Positions 27,421 through 40,967 are shown, numbered from the stretch's first letter. The stretch is DNA of 64,000 nt from Megaleporinus macrocephalus (GCA_021613375.1 CM038726.1:12036253-12100252); one strand, 5' to 3'. Program-made: numbers and translations. Notes: a model not told the origin generated them from the letters alone.

Positions 27421-28020
27421 TGTGTTTAATGATTTAACTTCAGTGTTCAGTTAAGGGGGTGGGCTTACCTTCATTAAGGAGACCAGTCAGGTGCAGGTTT
27501 TACCTGAAGCTTGTATGGCCAAAGCAAGGTTTCACTTAGGTTAGTTGACTGTTCATGAGACGACTGAACAATATAAAGCCTAATTTATACTTGGATGAAA
27601 TATCCATGTAAAACATGTCACTTTGTAATGTATAACTGCAGCATTAATTGTTAGCTTATTGCACTGCGACTGTTAATCTGGGAGTTGACCCACCCTCAAT
27701 TACTGCTTATGTCTTTAAAAGGTTACTGGTATTTCTACCCTGATGTGAGTCACAAAATTTACAGTTCATGCACAAGTTAACATGCCAGGCAGTAGATTTC
27801 CACATAATGACAAATGCTCCGGTTTTCATTTATCTTGCTATTCTTGGGCATGTCCTCCTGCCTTATTTAGCTGCAAAAAAATCGTTAGGCATGGGGTAAC
27901 TCAAGAGTATATTAACCCAACCTGTAAGTTTAATTTTAACAAATGTAAAAGTCCCTTCCATGTTCTTGGGCCCCTTGCTGCATAAATTGAATACGTGATT
28001 TAACTTGCTTTAACGTTGGT
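27421..28020. other. Intergenic DNA downstream of ccnb1, no gene seen
   Basis: No exon, RNA gene or bounded element recognised. Confidence 0.5.
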
Positions 28021-28159
28021 TTTCCAACAGGGGGCGCCCTCTTGCCGCTAGACTTCAGTCAGCCCCCACTCCAGTCTTGTCCAGTGCAATTGAAGCTCAT
28101 TTTCTTAGATTCCGTTGGTTTTATCATTTTATATGTACGGATAAGGCAACTTTAACTTT

Positions 28160-28245
28160 GTCTTTAGTGTAGTGGTGAAATGGTTGTATGCTTTAGCTGT
28201 CGGACTTTTCTGGCTGTGTTTTAATACCCGCCATGGTAAGTGATT
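28160..28245 (+). other. Degenerate tRNA-like stretch or orphan first exon
   Basis: 'tagtgtagtggtgaaa' at about 28,170 resembles the A box of tRNA-Asp/Val, and a poor B-box match ('gttttaatacc') lies about 45 bp on. The same stretch ends 'cccgccatggtaagtg', a start codon in good context directly before a splice-donor consensus. Neither reading is supported by anything downstream: no second exon was recognised. It may be a decayed SINE head. Confidence 0.2.
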
Positions 28246-28249
28246 TTAT

Positions 28250-28827
28250 TTACCTCTGTCCACTTAACTGTGTGTACGGTCTTTTGTTTCTTCGCCTTGT
28301 CCCTGACTATTTGTATGTGGGACTTCAGAATTGTTTAAACAGGCCACATCGTTTCTAATTGATAGGGCATACACTTCACAACAGCGTCTGCCGTGTTGGT
28401 CCCGCCAACCAATTCAATATTGTTTCTGACAAGTCACAGCACAAAGCTTGTAGATGCTGTCGGAGTCACGCGGTGTGCGTCAGTTCTCAACAGCTGGAAA
28501 CCTGTAAAGCTCTTTAAGGCTAGATTTTCCACATATGTGAATTTTAGATTTTTTGTGACTAGAGGAAAAATTGTCTAGTGTTTCAAAACACAAACTGAAT
28601 GAAAGGCACTTTATGACTGGCATCTTGTAGGACACCTGCAGCAATCTGCAATGTTTTGCTTTTGCTTCAACTCGGTAATGTTCAGTAAGTGTTCCTTGAG
28701 TTTATACCTGCAGTCCTATTGAGTGACTGGCCGTGAATTGTTAGAAATAAAGTCGTTAGCAAAAAAGTAATTCCTGATTTGTACACGTATACGACGGAAG
28801 TACAGTTTACCATATGACGTACTGCAG
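28250..28827. other. Intergenic DNA, no gene seen
   Basis: A 61-codon frame at 28,393-28,578 resembles no known protein. Nothing else recognised. Confidence 0.5.
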
Positions 28828-29133
28828 CCCTGCAAACACAGTTACTTTGTGACGACATACTGTTTTGAAGCCCACAACGTTGAAATGTAATTCCTCAGAA
28901 AGTTGTGACAGCGTTGTGGAAACGTTGTCAGTACGTTGTCACAACTTCCTTGAATCCTTCATACATGCCATTATATCTGATTGGAACTCCGTAGAAATAC
29001 CATTAAAACAAGGTTATTTAGTAGTTACGTTGACAACGTTGTTCAGACAATGTAAAAAGCACCACCATTTGGTAACGTAGTAGCGACGTTGTTAAGAAGC
29101 TAGACATCGCTGTGACAACGTTGTGTTTGCTGG
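28828..29133. mobile_element. MITE-like element rich in 'caacgttg'
   Basis: The ends are imperfect inverted repeats: 'cctgcaaacacagttact' on the left against the complement of the right end, 'ccagcaaacacaacgttg'. The roughly 300-bp interior repeats 'acgttg', 'caacgttg' and 'gttgtcac' in both orientations. It has no coding sequence. This fits a non-autonomous DNA transposon; the superfamily is unknown and no clear target duplication was seen. Confidence 0.45.
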
Positions 29134-29181
29134 AAGTACTATGTAGACAGGCGTTTTGTAAATAGGTGTGACGCATGACCT

Positions 29182-29277
29182 GCCGTCTTTCTGGTGTCGT
29201 CAAGTTAATGTTCTCATGATGTCAATATCTTTATTGACATCATGAGAACATTAACATGACGACACCAGAAAGACGGC
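29182..29277. repeat. Near-perfect 96-bp foldback
   Basis: Two 46-bp arms (29,182-29,227 and 29,232-29,277) are reverse complements with one mismatch, separated by a 4-base loop. The outer end reads 'gccgtctttctggtgtcgtc'. It starts about 50 bp after the MITE-like element but is not part of that element's visible end. Transcribed, it would form a very long hairpin. Confidence 0.9.
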
Positions 29278-29299
29278 ATTTTCCCGCGTGGTGTTCTTT

Positions 29300-30193
29300 G
29301 CCAAGATATCACAATATTATACAGAGATATAGAATTGTACACACGTATATAAATATTTCAATTTTACCACAGAAATTGCCCTTTACAGAACTAACCTACA
29401 AGCGTCCCAACATAGAAAAAAAAAACAATGAATGCATTAAGGTGGTTCCATAAATAACACTGTGTTTACTGAAGACTCCTTAAAGAACCAATTTAAGGGA
29501 GAAGAAAAATAGTTTCTTGTGTTGCTACTTTTCTAATTTAATGGAGCAGGACCTGGAGTTAGTCCCCACAGAAAACACCTTTTTAGCATATAGAGGCTGA
29601 GCTGTGACTCTGAAGTTTGTCTGAGACCATCTTAAAGCAGTTTTTTTTATGTTGAGCCGACCACCAGAACAGAGAGTAAAAGACAAGTTGAGCAGCAGCT
29701 GGTGGGTTTCTGCCGTTTTTGATCTCTTAGCTGAGTTCATGAAGGCTTTCTTTTTCTCGAGGGAAGGGCTTTATCTCCAGGCTCCACCCGCAGAGCGACC
29801 CTGTGATAATGAGGCTCCGTAAAGCCGCTCTGGAGGAGCACGCTGCCGAGAACCCATACTTGTAGGCTGAGGTCACGGCTTCACAACCGTCCAGAAGAGC
29901 TGAGCGAGAACCTCACGAACGTCCAGCTGTGGTTCTGCCTTTAGCTATGGTACAAAAATCGATTTTTCATGGGATATGCTAGTGGTTGAAATGTCTAAAA
30001 AGATCAGGACGTTCTAGTAGAAACGTTTGCTCACAACGATGGCTTGAAGTGGAGCTGCAAAAAGTACAGTGCCCCTTTAATTTTAGTTATGATGCTCGTT
30101 ACCTTGTTCAGCGGGGGCATGTCACGGTCCGTTAGGTCAAAAGGCAATGCTAATAGAATGAGTCTAAGATCGCTGTGCCCACACGTGGTCTAG
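29300..30193. other. Intergenic DNA, no gene seen
   Basis: 29,500-30,080 is locally GC-richer and may be an unclassified repeat. No gene recognised. Confidence 0.4.
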
Positions 30194-30262
30194 AGCAGTG
30201 TTTCTCAATTCTGGATGTAAGGGCCCACCGCTCTACACATTTAAGTGTTTTACCTGCTAAAA
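30194..30262 (+). repeat. Dispersed 'gtgtttctca' repeat fragment
   Basis: Starts 'gagcagtgtttctcaattct' and parallels the copy at 6,118-6,205 through 'aagggcccac' and 'catttaagtgttttacctgc'. It is a common fish repeat of unknown class. Confidence 0.45.
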
Positions 30263-31590
30263 ACAAACCGGGTGCAACTAATTTGCACATTAACCAATCC
30301 TTATGGAGTAGAGGCAGTGCTTAATTTGTGCTGGATCTTGCTGGAACAAGATCTGGCACATCTCATATGTCAGGTACCTGTGTTCCAGAACTTATTAATG
30401 TGGATCCACCACCTCTTTGACGTCTTTTTTTTGTAGGACACCAAAAACTATTCGTCCTGTGGCATCCCTGAGATTTTATGGTCGCAGCTGCTTACTACAG
30501 TCATTAAAGCTAAGATTATTTTATTGCATAGATTGCTACTATGTTAGATAGAAACTTGAAGCACTGTTGTGCCTATGCGTTCTAGGACCTTTTCCGTCAC
30601 TGCCACTTGCTGGATCACCCCACTTTTAGTGTTCCATTACATGATGTTTTACAAATTAAGCACTTTGTAGAGGGTTACGAAAATATCGATACAGTTAATT
30701 ATCACAACATTATGCCTTATGATAATGTATTTATTCTCAAAAATACTGTATCAATTAATCAGTTGTATCAGTTGTAATCAGTTTTTCACCCGTTGGACTC
30801 TTCACTCCAACATAAAGAAGCAGCATTAGCAAACCTATGCATATGGTGAGTCCCCACTTGGCATAGGAAGGGGAGCCAAATCTGAATGGCTTGTTGAATC
30901 CCATATTTTATGATGTAGGCAGCCCACAACTGATTGTGTTGTCTTATTTCACAGCTTGTGTATTAATAGACATAATTGATCGATAGATTTTTATAATATG
31001 CCTCCTTTAAAAACTCATTGACTGAGAAGTTGAATTAAAGAATGTTTCTTATCATTTAGGCTTATGACATGCATATCCCATATCACTTTACATTCTGCAG
31101 ATTTTCTGTACCCCAGTTTGGTCCTCACAGCAGAGCCAATACAGAACGTCCATGGGCCGCTGAGGAGGGCAGTTGGCAGCTGGACTGAAGCCTCTGGGTG
31201 CCTGGAGCCCCCGTGCATAAATAAACACAGAGGCATTCGTTTTCAAAATTTATAGATTTTCAAATAAAAGTCCAATGTGCTTTCCGAACTTTACAGACCT
31301 CTGCTGCTCAATGGCACATGGAGGGAAGAAAGGCTCCTATTGTGCCCCAGCCGCGGTGTTCGGTTGCAGCCAGGTGTGAACGGGCACCAGGGCTTTTGCT
31401 TCGCTCCAATTAGACAAGCTAGAATAGTCCCTGGGCTGAGCAGTGCAATTCTGCTTCTTTGCAAGTTATTATGTGGCTTCTGTTGGGTTAACAATGAAAT
31501 CCAAGGCTTTTTCTCAGACTTCTAATGTTGTCTGTATTGGAATCCAAAAAGAAAAAGAAATGTAGGGTAGTCTAATTATCACCTGAAGAC
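30263..31590. other. Intergenic DNA with a possible conserved block
   Basis: 31,060-31,500 is non-repetitive and GC-richer, with open frames on both strands (up to 82 codons) that resemble no protein. It could be conserved regulatory DNA. No gene recognised. Confidence 0.35.
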
Positions 31591-31591
31591 A

Positions 31592-31686
31592 CAGTGTGTT
31601 AAACAGAGGTCTGTCTTATCATTCAGTCGATACAGCTTCAGTGTGTTAAACAGAGGTCTTTCTTATTATTTAGTCCATAAAGCATC
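31592..31686. repeat. Tandem duplication, 2 x about 48 bp
   Basis: 'cagtgtgttaaacagaggtc' begins each of two adjacent, diverged copies (starting near 31,592 and 31,639). Confidence 0.85.
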
Positions 31687-33954
31687 AAGAATCACATTGT
31701 ATCTTACTGAGTTGAAGCAAGAGTGAATTTGATTATTATTAAAGGGGAGGAGTTGTCTTTTCCATGTGTGGCATACTAATTGCACTATGAACTTTACAGT
31801 GTAGCCTATTGTTTGAACTATGACTCAGACTTTTACATTGTGTAGAAATGAAGATCTAACAATCTGTTGTGCCTTTGATGGTATTTTTAAGCTATAGCTT
31901 ATTTGATATGTGTGCATTTTAAAGCTGTCATGACTTCAGTTTAATTGTACTATAAAGCAATAGGATCCCAGAATATGCGTTTGTCTATATGGCATGTCAG
32001 ACTAAGCTGATAGAACTTGAAAAAGATCCAGAGCAGCAGAGATTTATACTTCATGTTTCTGCACCTAGGCATCAGCATTGAGATGCTGTCATTTGACTAA
32101 CAAGAATGATTTTCACATATCACCTAAATGCCATAAATCTCAAGGCAGGGAGCGAGAGAGTGTGTGCTGACACAGTAAATTACCTCTCAGGGTCACTTTG
32201 TCATCCCTGCTACAATTTCAGCAGAGTTCTGTTAAACAGCAGGCTTGAAGCAGTAGAAATTGTAAGTGATTTTCAACCCTCCGGCCTATCAGTCTCATCC
32301 ACAATACTGGATTTTTCCTGTCATTCATGAATGAACATTTAAAGGGGAATGGCATGATTTTTCAAACTTTGTGGAGATGTAAATAAAGCTTTTTAGAGGA
32401 GATTCATCTGAAATGCTCCATTCTAGCGAAACAGACTCCCTTATAGTGGTGATGATAGTAAACAGGGCTTATGGTGTTTACCATGAAAATCCAGAGCCAT
32501 GGTGAGCTACAAGACTTTTTATTTGTAATGCTGATTAAGGTAAAATATTGGTAGATCTAAAAAAAAAAAAAAAAAAACTCCCTGCATGCCTTCTCTGCCA
32601 TGAATGTATTTTAACACAGAGTTAAATACTAAAAATACTAAAAATGTTTTAGGATACTAAACTTGGGTGTTATATTAAACATCTAGTAAATTGAATTAAA
32701 TTGAATAAAAAAAATCTGTTCAAATAATAAAACATTGTTTAAAATTGCCAATCAGACCAGAACTCTTCTTAAATAGCTAAGTCTAGCTCTAGCTTCCATT
32801 TATACAGAACTTAAAAATGCTTGTTCGATTCACATAGAAATTTATAAAATTAATTTCTTTTAAGCATTTGCCACTCTCCTGCCACTGCAAAAATAAACCC
32901 CACCTATGCCATTAGTCTTACTAAAATACGTTTAAGTTTTTTTAGTTATTTGGTTTTGCTCTGCTGTCTGCCAATGGTATTAAAGTCTTTTTCATTCATA
33001 ACATGTGGATGACCATTGATGACTTCTGTGTCCATCAATGGTATTATATTCCATGTCTCAGTGAGTCACATGACAGGGACACAAATGTCCAGACTGGATG
33101 ACATGTCATAATTTATCGTGACTATCTTTCATGTAATAACTACAGTCTGAGATGGACATGATGTAACTTTTCCCCACTGGTTATTAGTGTAATCTGGGCT
33201 GGTATGAGACTGTTAATTGTATTTAGTGTGGTGTTGCTGTTGATCTTTTTTTTTGTTTGCTTGTAAATACGTGGACCCAAGTAACTTTTGGCACCCAGAT
33301 GATTTCAATTAGGAGGAGGAACTAGATCTGGAGATGAGTGCTAATTCAATTTATTTATGCCTCCTTAACTTCATTTTCCACAAGGTCTCATATCCCAGCG
33401 TCCTGTGCGCCCAGAAACAGGGCGTATTGATTACATTTAGTCAATAAAAGCCAGTTTCCTCCACTCTTATCCTAATGCACTTAGGGAGAAGGTCCCTGCC
33501 TGAAAAGCTGCCCAGGTCATACTCTGCAGCATACAGAGCTTCTAAATTATTCAGAAGTCCTGACCCAGCCCAGACCTCCATTAATGATGTCACCCAAGCC
33601 TGCGGAGCCAGACGCTTTCCCAAGGGACAGAAGGATGGAGTCAGGGGCTGTGGGGGCGCTGCTCCACATGAGATCCCAGACCATTTCAGGGAGGTGTATC
33701 TTGAAAGAATGGTTTGGAAAATGGCACTACATAGGCCTGCATAGCAAGTTCTCCTTTGCCAGGGCTAACTTTCATTTACTACTTTTGAATTAATTTTTCT
33801 TTACAGGAAACCTTGCATCATAATAATAATAATAATACCATTATAGCTTCCTGCTGTAGATAAAACCATACAGTCACTGGACAGTCATTATTAATTCAGT
33901 GAATAGGAACAGGATGTTGGTAGAACATATTAAATTTACTGTTGGTTACAATTA
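31687..33954. other. Intergenic DNA, no gene seen
   Basis: Includes a poly(A) tract at 32,560-32,577. 33,290-33,770 is GC-richer with overlapping frames on both strands (89 codons at 33,475-33,744) but no recognisable protein; it may be conserved non-coding DNA. Confidence 0.4.
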
Positions 33955-34185
33955 CCACCTGGGTTCCTGAGTGGTGCACATGCCTAAATATTGGCCATAT
34001 AATCTGAAGATCCGGAGTCCCATCCATGGTTGGGAGTCCAAGTGACCATAATAGGCTTTGCTTTCTCAGGGATGGCACTCCCTCTCTCTTAGCATGGACA
34101 TCTGTTGGCTACATTATGCTGATGTAACAGAGTTAGCAGTTGGCCTTTTAAGGGTTATCAGTGACATTGTAAGTGTAAGCCCTGG
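33955..34185 (+). mobile_element. tRNA-derived SINE
   Basis: The head reads 'gttcctgagtggtgcacatg', a decayed polymerase III A box in tRNA context. A B-box-like 'ggagtcccatcc' lies about 45 bp on, followed by a body containing 'agtccaagtgaccataa' and 'cagggatggcactccctctc'. This is the arrangement of a common teleost SINE family. The copy is mutated in both boxes. Confidence 0.6.
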
Positions 34186-37100
34186 AGAAAGCTTATACTA
34201 GACTTCATTTTTTAAGCTTGGTAGCACTGTGTGACTGGTAAAAAGATTATTAATAAAAACCAACGAATGAGTAGGAAACGTAAGCTGATTAGCCAAACAA
34301 ATGGTCACCTGCATCATTTTTCTTCTGTTCAGATACTCATCTTCTTGCCTTAATAACAGCACTGATCCTGTTAGCTAAGAATTACACAATTACATCTTTT
34401 AAGAATCTCTTTAATAAGTCCATTTTCATCCATTCTTTCACAAATTGGGTGCACATTTCAGCCAGAGGAAGGAATCCTTCTGTTATATGGATATTCTTTA
34501 CACTTGGTTGCAGCTTGGTAAAAAGATATTATTTGATGTTACATTCCCACGAATGCAGGTCTATTAAAAAATGCGCTATTACATTACTCCAGAGTTTGCG
34601 TCTTGCTGCCTGTATTTTAAAGAGTGTAGCAGAGGTCAAGCCTTATTTAGTCAGAATCTGTCAAGAATTACGAGACTTAAGTGTCATCAGAACTTTTCCC
34701 TCCTGTGGACACAGATGAGGAGATTAAAATGAGCAAGTGAAATCTAAGATAACTAAGAAATATGACTATTTCTTCAACTTCCACAACACAATTTGTTAAA
34801 GTGTTCCCAGAGCAATCTGAAGTCCATCTGTAGGCCTTTTTCCCTCTGGCCTGCATTACCCTCGCCTGGGAAGTTAGCAGAGAGAGTACTCCTTGGACAC
34901 ACCATGGAAAATCAACATACCGGTGCTTTTCTGTAGATCCAAGAAATGGTGAAAGCAGAGCCAAGTGCTCTTGCCACTGAACTGTAGGCCTCTGGATAGT
35001 TGGAAAGATATTCAGCATTCAGTGTTCAAATTATTGGCTTGAGCTGTTTCAAAGTCATTGGGAAATCCTGGAAACCTTTTGAGGTATTTAGTTTTATGTG
35101 TTAGCAATCACGTGTAGAGTAGATTAGGGGAGGTGGGGTTGGGAGGATTGCATGTTTGTTTGTTAAAAATCCTAATAACCATTTTATTTGGATCCACCGG
35201 CCTCTTTGCATTTAATAGAGAAGCCTGGAGTCTAGTCTGGAGACCTTGGCAGTAGTCCCTTAAATGTCTTTTAAATCAATGGATTATGAGCATGTAGTCA
35301 GCAGTACAGACTCAATTCAACTTAATGCCAACTCATATGATTTTCTTAAGTGGTTTCTTTTGGACTAAAGAAAGCTTCCAAAGATTGAAATCCAGATAAA
35401 GAGAGCAAAGTGAAATATGGCATTGCAGAGGTTTTTATTATTCAATAGACGAGTGAAATTCAATTACCGGCTTAAACCCAAAAACATGATGTCATATGCA
35501 AGTATATACATTGTTTGCAATATTGTTTAGTGGATTATGAAGGGAGCCTTAACAGATATATTTGGGTGTGGGATACTGTTATACACTAATGAATTTAATT
35601 TTGGGAAATGAAAGCAGTTATTTCATTAGTTAATTTACGCTTTTACTCAGTTCTACTGTACATAGGGAGTTTCTTGTGTGTTTCTAAGAGTCATTTTACT
35701 ACGTATTACACCTGTCAGCAGTTTGGCCCCTTCCATACATTCAAATAAAGGCTTTGTGACTAAAGTGACATATTCTCAGTGTTGAAAATGTTCTCATGTA
35801 AATATATCTTTATTTTAATTGTCAGTGAATAATGTCTTGTATTAAACATTCTTTGGTTGTTTCCTGGAAAGCAGAGCATTTGGATTCAAAGAGACAAAAG
35901 AATAACACAAGTATAAAATGTTTCCAGATGTCTAATTTTCCCCTTTAAACTGTAAAAAAGGTATAATTACTTGGAAGAATGCAGGTTCTTTGCCAGTGTA
36001 ATTTGCAAATGTTTTAAATCCACTGGTGTTTAAGTAATCTGAATATACAAACTCTAGCAGTCGTGTTAATAATTAGCTGATTTTTTAAAATCTTTTTTGT
36101 GTTTTTTGTTCTGTTTGATTTTTGGGGGGTGAATGGCATTATTAAATAACTGACTGAATGGCAGTTCACCTCAAACCTCATGATGAAGGGTTGCATTCAG
36201 AGAAATGTGTAAAGTACCAGCAGACTTATTTAAGATTGCCCAGTAAAACAAATGCAAAACATGTAGCACTTTTTCATGCCCAGGATTGTTTTCTTGACAA
36301 AATGTGTTCTTCCTGCCATTTTTTTTCTTGCTATGTTTATGGCGTCATTGGGAGTCATTCACCAATGCAAACTCCTATGGTCTTATGGTCCTATGGTCCT
36401 AAAAGTCTATATCAGATTCATGACTTGGTCTTAAACCACAGACTTGTTCTCACCTTTATGCACTTTAATGTGTGTAGACTGTGTTCCTACCTTAAAACTT
36501 ATCCCAAATAAAAAAGCATTGGCTAATATCATATGAACGATAGGTAAATTAAGCACATTGGTTCTTGAATTTAAATTGTCACAGTGTTAATAGCTTTCAT
36601 CATGACAGCTTCAAATGATCATAAACATCAATTAACAGTGGGCACTATTGGGTATAGTGCTGCTGGAAACATTTTTGCTACTTTGTAAAACCAAAACAAA
36701 TATGGACATTAAGAACTAATGACTAAATCTACATCCCAATCACCCAGCATTGTTTTTAATATGAAGAATGAAAATAGATGTGGAAGGCTATATTTATTAA
36801 TCAATACTCAATCAATGCTTTTAGGAGATCATATAGGACAGTCCATGGCTACTGGTAAAGGTAGTGTTCATCCTGGGTCATTTGGAAAAAAATATATATA
36901 CACAATGTGTTTTCTTTGAAGACATGCTTCAGAAGAAACATGTTTGGTTCCCTATGTAGCCCTTCAATATGTATTTATTTAAAGAACCATTTAGATCCTT
37001 ATAACGTAAAGTTTCTATACCAATCATACCAATTTCCAAGTAAAGAGCCATTTATGAGCCTTGTGTACCATAGAGAATTATCTTAAAGGTGCTATAGAAT

Positions 37101-38279
37101 ACATTTATACATCATTTAAATAGTTCTCTGTACATAGAAGTCAAGGGAGAAAAATGCCCAGATGCAATTTTACTTTTACAACTATAGGATTTGGCTCTAA
37201 AATGAAATGATGAAATGAAGCTGTTTCACTTTTTTTAGTGAGCTCATGAATATTTTAAATATTTGAGCTCCACTCCGAATTGTTGGTTTACAGTCAGACA
37301 CCACGAAAAAGCAACATGTCAAAATCACACAAATGAACCTAAACAACAACACAAAGTAAATTAAAGTTGTAAGCTAACTATAAAACTTCTAATCTAAAAG
37401 TAAGTATGAGAAACTGGTCTGGTGTAATATGTGGAGAGCAAACTAACATGTTGGAATTAAAGATGTTCAGGATCGTCTTGAAGCTGGTGCTAAAGTTGGC
37501 GTCCTGTTCGCCAGATTATCTTGCAGATTTTCTGCTCCACCTTAAATGGTGCTGCAGTTACATTCTAGTGCCTGAACAAGCTGGAACATTTAAGCTGTAA
37601 CAGAACATTTGATTAAGAAGCTGGAAAACAAGAAGCCAATTTCAGTCTAATTTCAGCATAAACCTTATCCATGCTCACTAACAAGTCCTTGAAAACTGTA
37701 TGAAAAGAAAGAAGAAAACTTCCCCTTCACAGCTGTGGAGGGTACATTTCTGCTCATGTAGCCCACCATTGCTGTTGCTCCATTGTCATTGTTTCTGCTG
37801 TGCTGGAACATAAGCTGGTATATGTACATTTTGGTGGCATCATTCTGGGTGGAATCAGAGCAGATACATAGCAGTTTAGGAGTTTAAAATCGGTTTGGAT
37901 TACTAATAGAGCCTGAAAAAAGAAATAAAATTAAGTTACCGAATGACATTCAGGCTGTGAAAACTTGTTGAGTGTAATAATATCTCTGCTATTGCTCTGT
38001 AAATCCAAATTGTTACAGAGCATCAAAGTTTAAGAGCATTATATCTATTGTTCTGTCCATGGTAGGACCTTCTATAACCTAACACCTTAACAAAAGTAAT
38101 CATGTGTCTGGACCTGTCTGATGATGTCGGACTGTAGTATTGACTGTAGTATTAGGACCTCCTACATTTATCTGCTTGATTTTCAGTACTGTGATTGGAC
38201 ATATTCATATTTTTATGTCTGAGATTTGTGTAATTTCTGAATTACATATGGAAGTTCATTTTTACAGGTAAGTGGAGAC
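34186..38279. other. Intergenic DNA, no gene seen
   Basis: Long AT-rich stretch. 34,680-35,020 carries a 113-codon minus-strand frame with no recognisable protein. A short 'ctatggtcct' tandem lies near 36,375-36,402. No exon or RNA gene recognised. Confidence 0.5.
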
Positions 38280-38280
38280 G

Positions 38281-38315
38281 ATGGATGGATGGATGGATGG
38301 ATGGATGGATGGATG

Positions 38316-38370
<55 letters not shown>
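38281..38370. repeat. (ATGG)n(ATAG)n tetranucleotide microsatellite
   Basis: About nine ATGG units pass into about thirteen ATAG units. Confidence 0.95.
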
Positions 38371-38754
38371 TGATTCAATATCTCTGCATTCAACCCATCC
38401 ATGCAGTAAAACACTTACATATACACACACTAGTGAACAGACACACTAGTGGCAGCACATGTCAGCGGCGACCTTCCTAACCTCCAGCCCACAACTGCCC
38501 CCAAAACTGGCTGTCGTTTTTCTACTTTCTTGATTCTTGCCGAAATATTAAGATAAAGACTTGTTTTTTCAAAATATTATTTACTGAAATAAAGACTATG
38601 TCAAAACAATAACTTATTAATCTTGAATATCAAATTATTGAATTATTATTTATTACTTTTTCGTTGATACTTTTAAAAGTCTTTTGAGGAATTAAATAAT
38701 TGTTTTAATATGTTGAGTTAAGATTTGTTATTACAAAATACAAAATCCATATTA

Positions 38755-38755
<1 letters not shown>

Positions 38756-38803
<48 letters not shown>
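38756..38803. repeat. (TA)n microsatellite
   Basis: Uninterrupted TA dinucleotides over about 48 bp. Confidence 0.95.
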
Positions 38804-38804
<1 letters not shown>

Positions 38805-38809
38805 TGCTG

Positions 38810-40679
38810 CCAGAAACAAAAGAACAAACTGTGCCTCCTCTTCCTGACAGGAATGGACTGTTTTTTATAGCACTGTGTGGTTATATTCAAGCTGATCTTT
38901 ACTGTTGTATATAAGCTGCCACCATTAAAGCCAAAGCTTAATAGACCAGCATCATTGCACTAGGACTCTTAAGAGCTTAGAACAACATGACCATATTCCA
39001 CTATTCATTTAGAAACAACGTCTGCGTAGCTGTGAGGTAAATCAGTTTAGTATTTGCATACCAGAGCTGAATCACCAGGGTAGTTTGATAGCCCTAAAAT
39101 GATCGAGTCGTTAAGAACATTTCATTGTGTAGCTAACCTTTCCCCTACTGTTCTCCAGCCATAAATAGTACTCATTCACAGACATGGTAGAGTCAGCTTC
39201 CATCAGCAACACGAAGGTCATTAGACAGGCAAAGCCTAGACAGCTATTCTCCAGTAACTGTAGTTGTGACTAAGTGTATGACAAAAATGATAACATTGCT
39301 AATAATAAATTGATGCTAAAATATGTATTATTAAAGTCAGTGATATCTAGCATCTCCTATGCCTTGTTGGCCCATGTAGTATTTGGGGTGACAATGTTGC
39401 CTGTTATGAACCCATAGTAAAACAGGTTTATATAACACAGAATCTTACAGAGTTAATAAACACATCACAGATTCACACCAGCGGAAATTGGTTCTGAATG
39501 GAACATGGCCTTTACAGATAATGAGCTGTACTACACTAGGGTAACACCTTTATGATAAAGGCAACCAGCATGGAGTTTTACTGACAGGTTCATTTACACT
39601 TGCATCTACATAGATCATCCTGACACATCTATTCTCCCAGTACAGTGAACATGTGACAGAATGCGTTATATTCATCTGGCAAGTAGTGAACACATTCACT
39701 GGAGATTGAATTTGAGCAGCTTAATGAACTCACTCACAAAACTTGTGAATAGGGTTTGTTATTCTCACTAAACATTATCCTGCCCCACTAGTGACAGGCC
39801 GTCTTTTTTATTGCTGTCAGTAACTGCACCCTTTTGTTTGATATAGAGACATTTATGGGACGTTTATTAGCATTATTTGCCAGTCTTTGTTGTTATCCGT
39901 AGTTCTAAAAGTAGCTTGTTAAAGAGAATTCTGTAAAATTTGCCATTGACAAGTGCAAAGCTGCTGTAATTCAATCCAGAAGCTTTGCTGATCTTGGAAA
40001 CACAGCCTGTGATGGTGTTAGTGCTAAATATGACACCAGCTAGAGATACACCCAGGAGATATACAAGTCAAGGTTTGCAACATTGTGCACCAAGAAATGT
40101 AATATACTATTTGACTATTTCATATAGACTCCCAGCCCTACCTGGGAGCCTTACTGCTGTTCAATTAATAGATTTTTTCCTGCTCGGACTCACCTGATTA
40201 AGCTCATGAGGGGTTTTGATAATTGGAAGTGTTGGAGTGTTGGAGCAAGGAAGTGCTAAACTGGGCCACACTGTCACTCTCCAGAAATGGACTCAAGGAC
40301 TTTTGTTAGTTTTTTGTTGTTTTTTTTTTTACCATAAGTGCTTGTAATGATGGTGACTCAACAAGAGTAGCTCACATTATGAGCAGGTAAAGGATTGACT
40401 CATTGACTCAACATAAGCAATGCATTTGGCTTCCAAAAAATCCTTTTCGACTTAAATATTAAGGCCATAAATACTGCGTCTAGTACCTATTCAGACTTTT
40501 AATATGAGTGGACCGGTGCAGACATGCAGCAGACTACTGCAATGAAAGTAAAATACTGCCACAAATCCTACATTTATGTGAAATATTTACAGTTCACCAG
40601 GAATGCTCGATACTGTAGCGTATGTTTTGATAGCAGGGCTCCAAAGCAGTTCATAGAACGCAATTGAATATGGGGTTTT
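38810..40679. other. Intergenic DNA, no gene seen
   Basis: Only short chance reading frames. No exon, RNA gene or bounded element recognised. Confidence 0.5.
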
Positions 40680-40689
40680 CAACCTAACA

Positions 40690-40832
40690 TGCATGTCTTT
40701 TGACTGTAGGAGGAAACCCACGCAAGCACATGGAGAACATGCAAACTCCACACAGAACGGCCCAGTCTGGGAATCAAACCCGGAACGTCTTGCTGTGAGG
40801 TAACAATGCTAACCACTGCACCACCATGCCAC
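40690..40832 (-). mobile_element. tRNA-derived SINE-like repeat, minus strand
   Basis: On the minus strand the head reads 'ggtggcatggtggtgcagtg', containing a polymerase III A box, followed about 35 bp later by a B-box-like 'gggtttgattcc'. The body includes the complement of 'gaacatgcaaactccacaca'. This is one of the most frequent teleost repeats. A second, more decayed copy lies at 51,942-52,070. Confidence 0.65.
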
Positions 40833-40967
40833 CTTTTCTGGAACCGAAGCATTCATTTATACTTAATTTTCTGGGCATCCCTGGAATAAACAAGCATGAT
40901 AACTAGTTTAATTAACTAGTTTAATGTTTAATTTGCTTTCATTTAGTTTTACTATGCACATGGTAGT

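Noticed and set aside
33475..33744. 89-codon frame in a GC-richer block
   Set aside because: No known protein; frames are open on both strands, which fits non-coding DNA with few stops.
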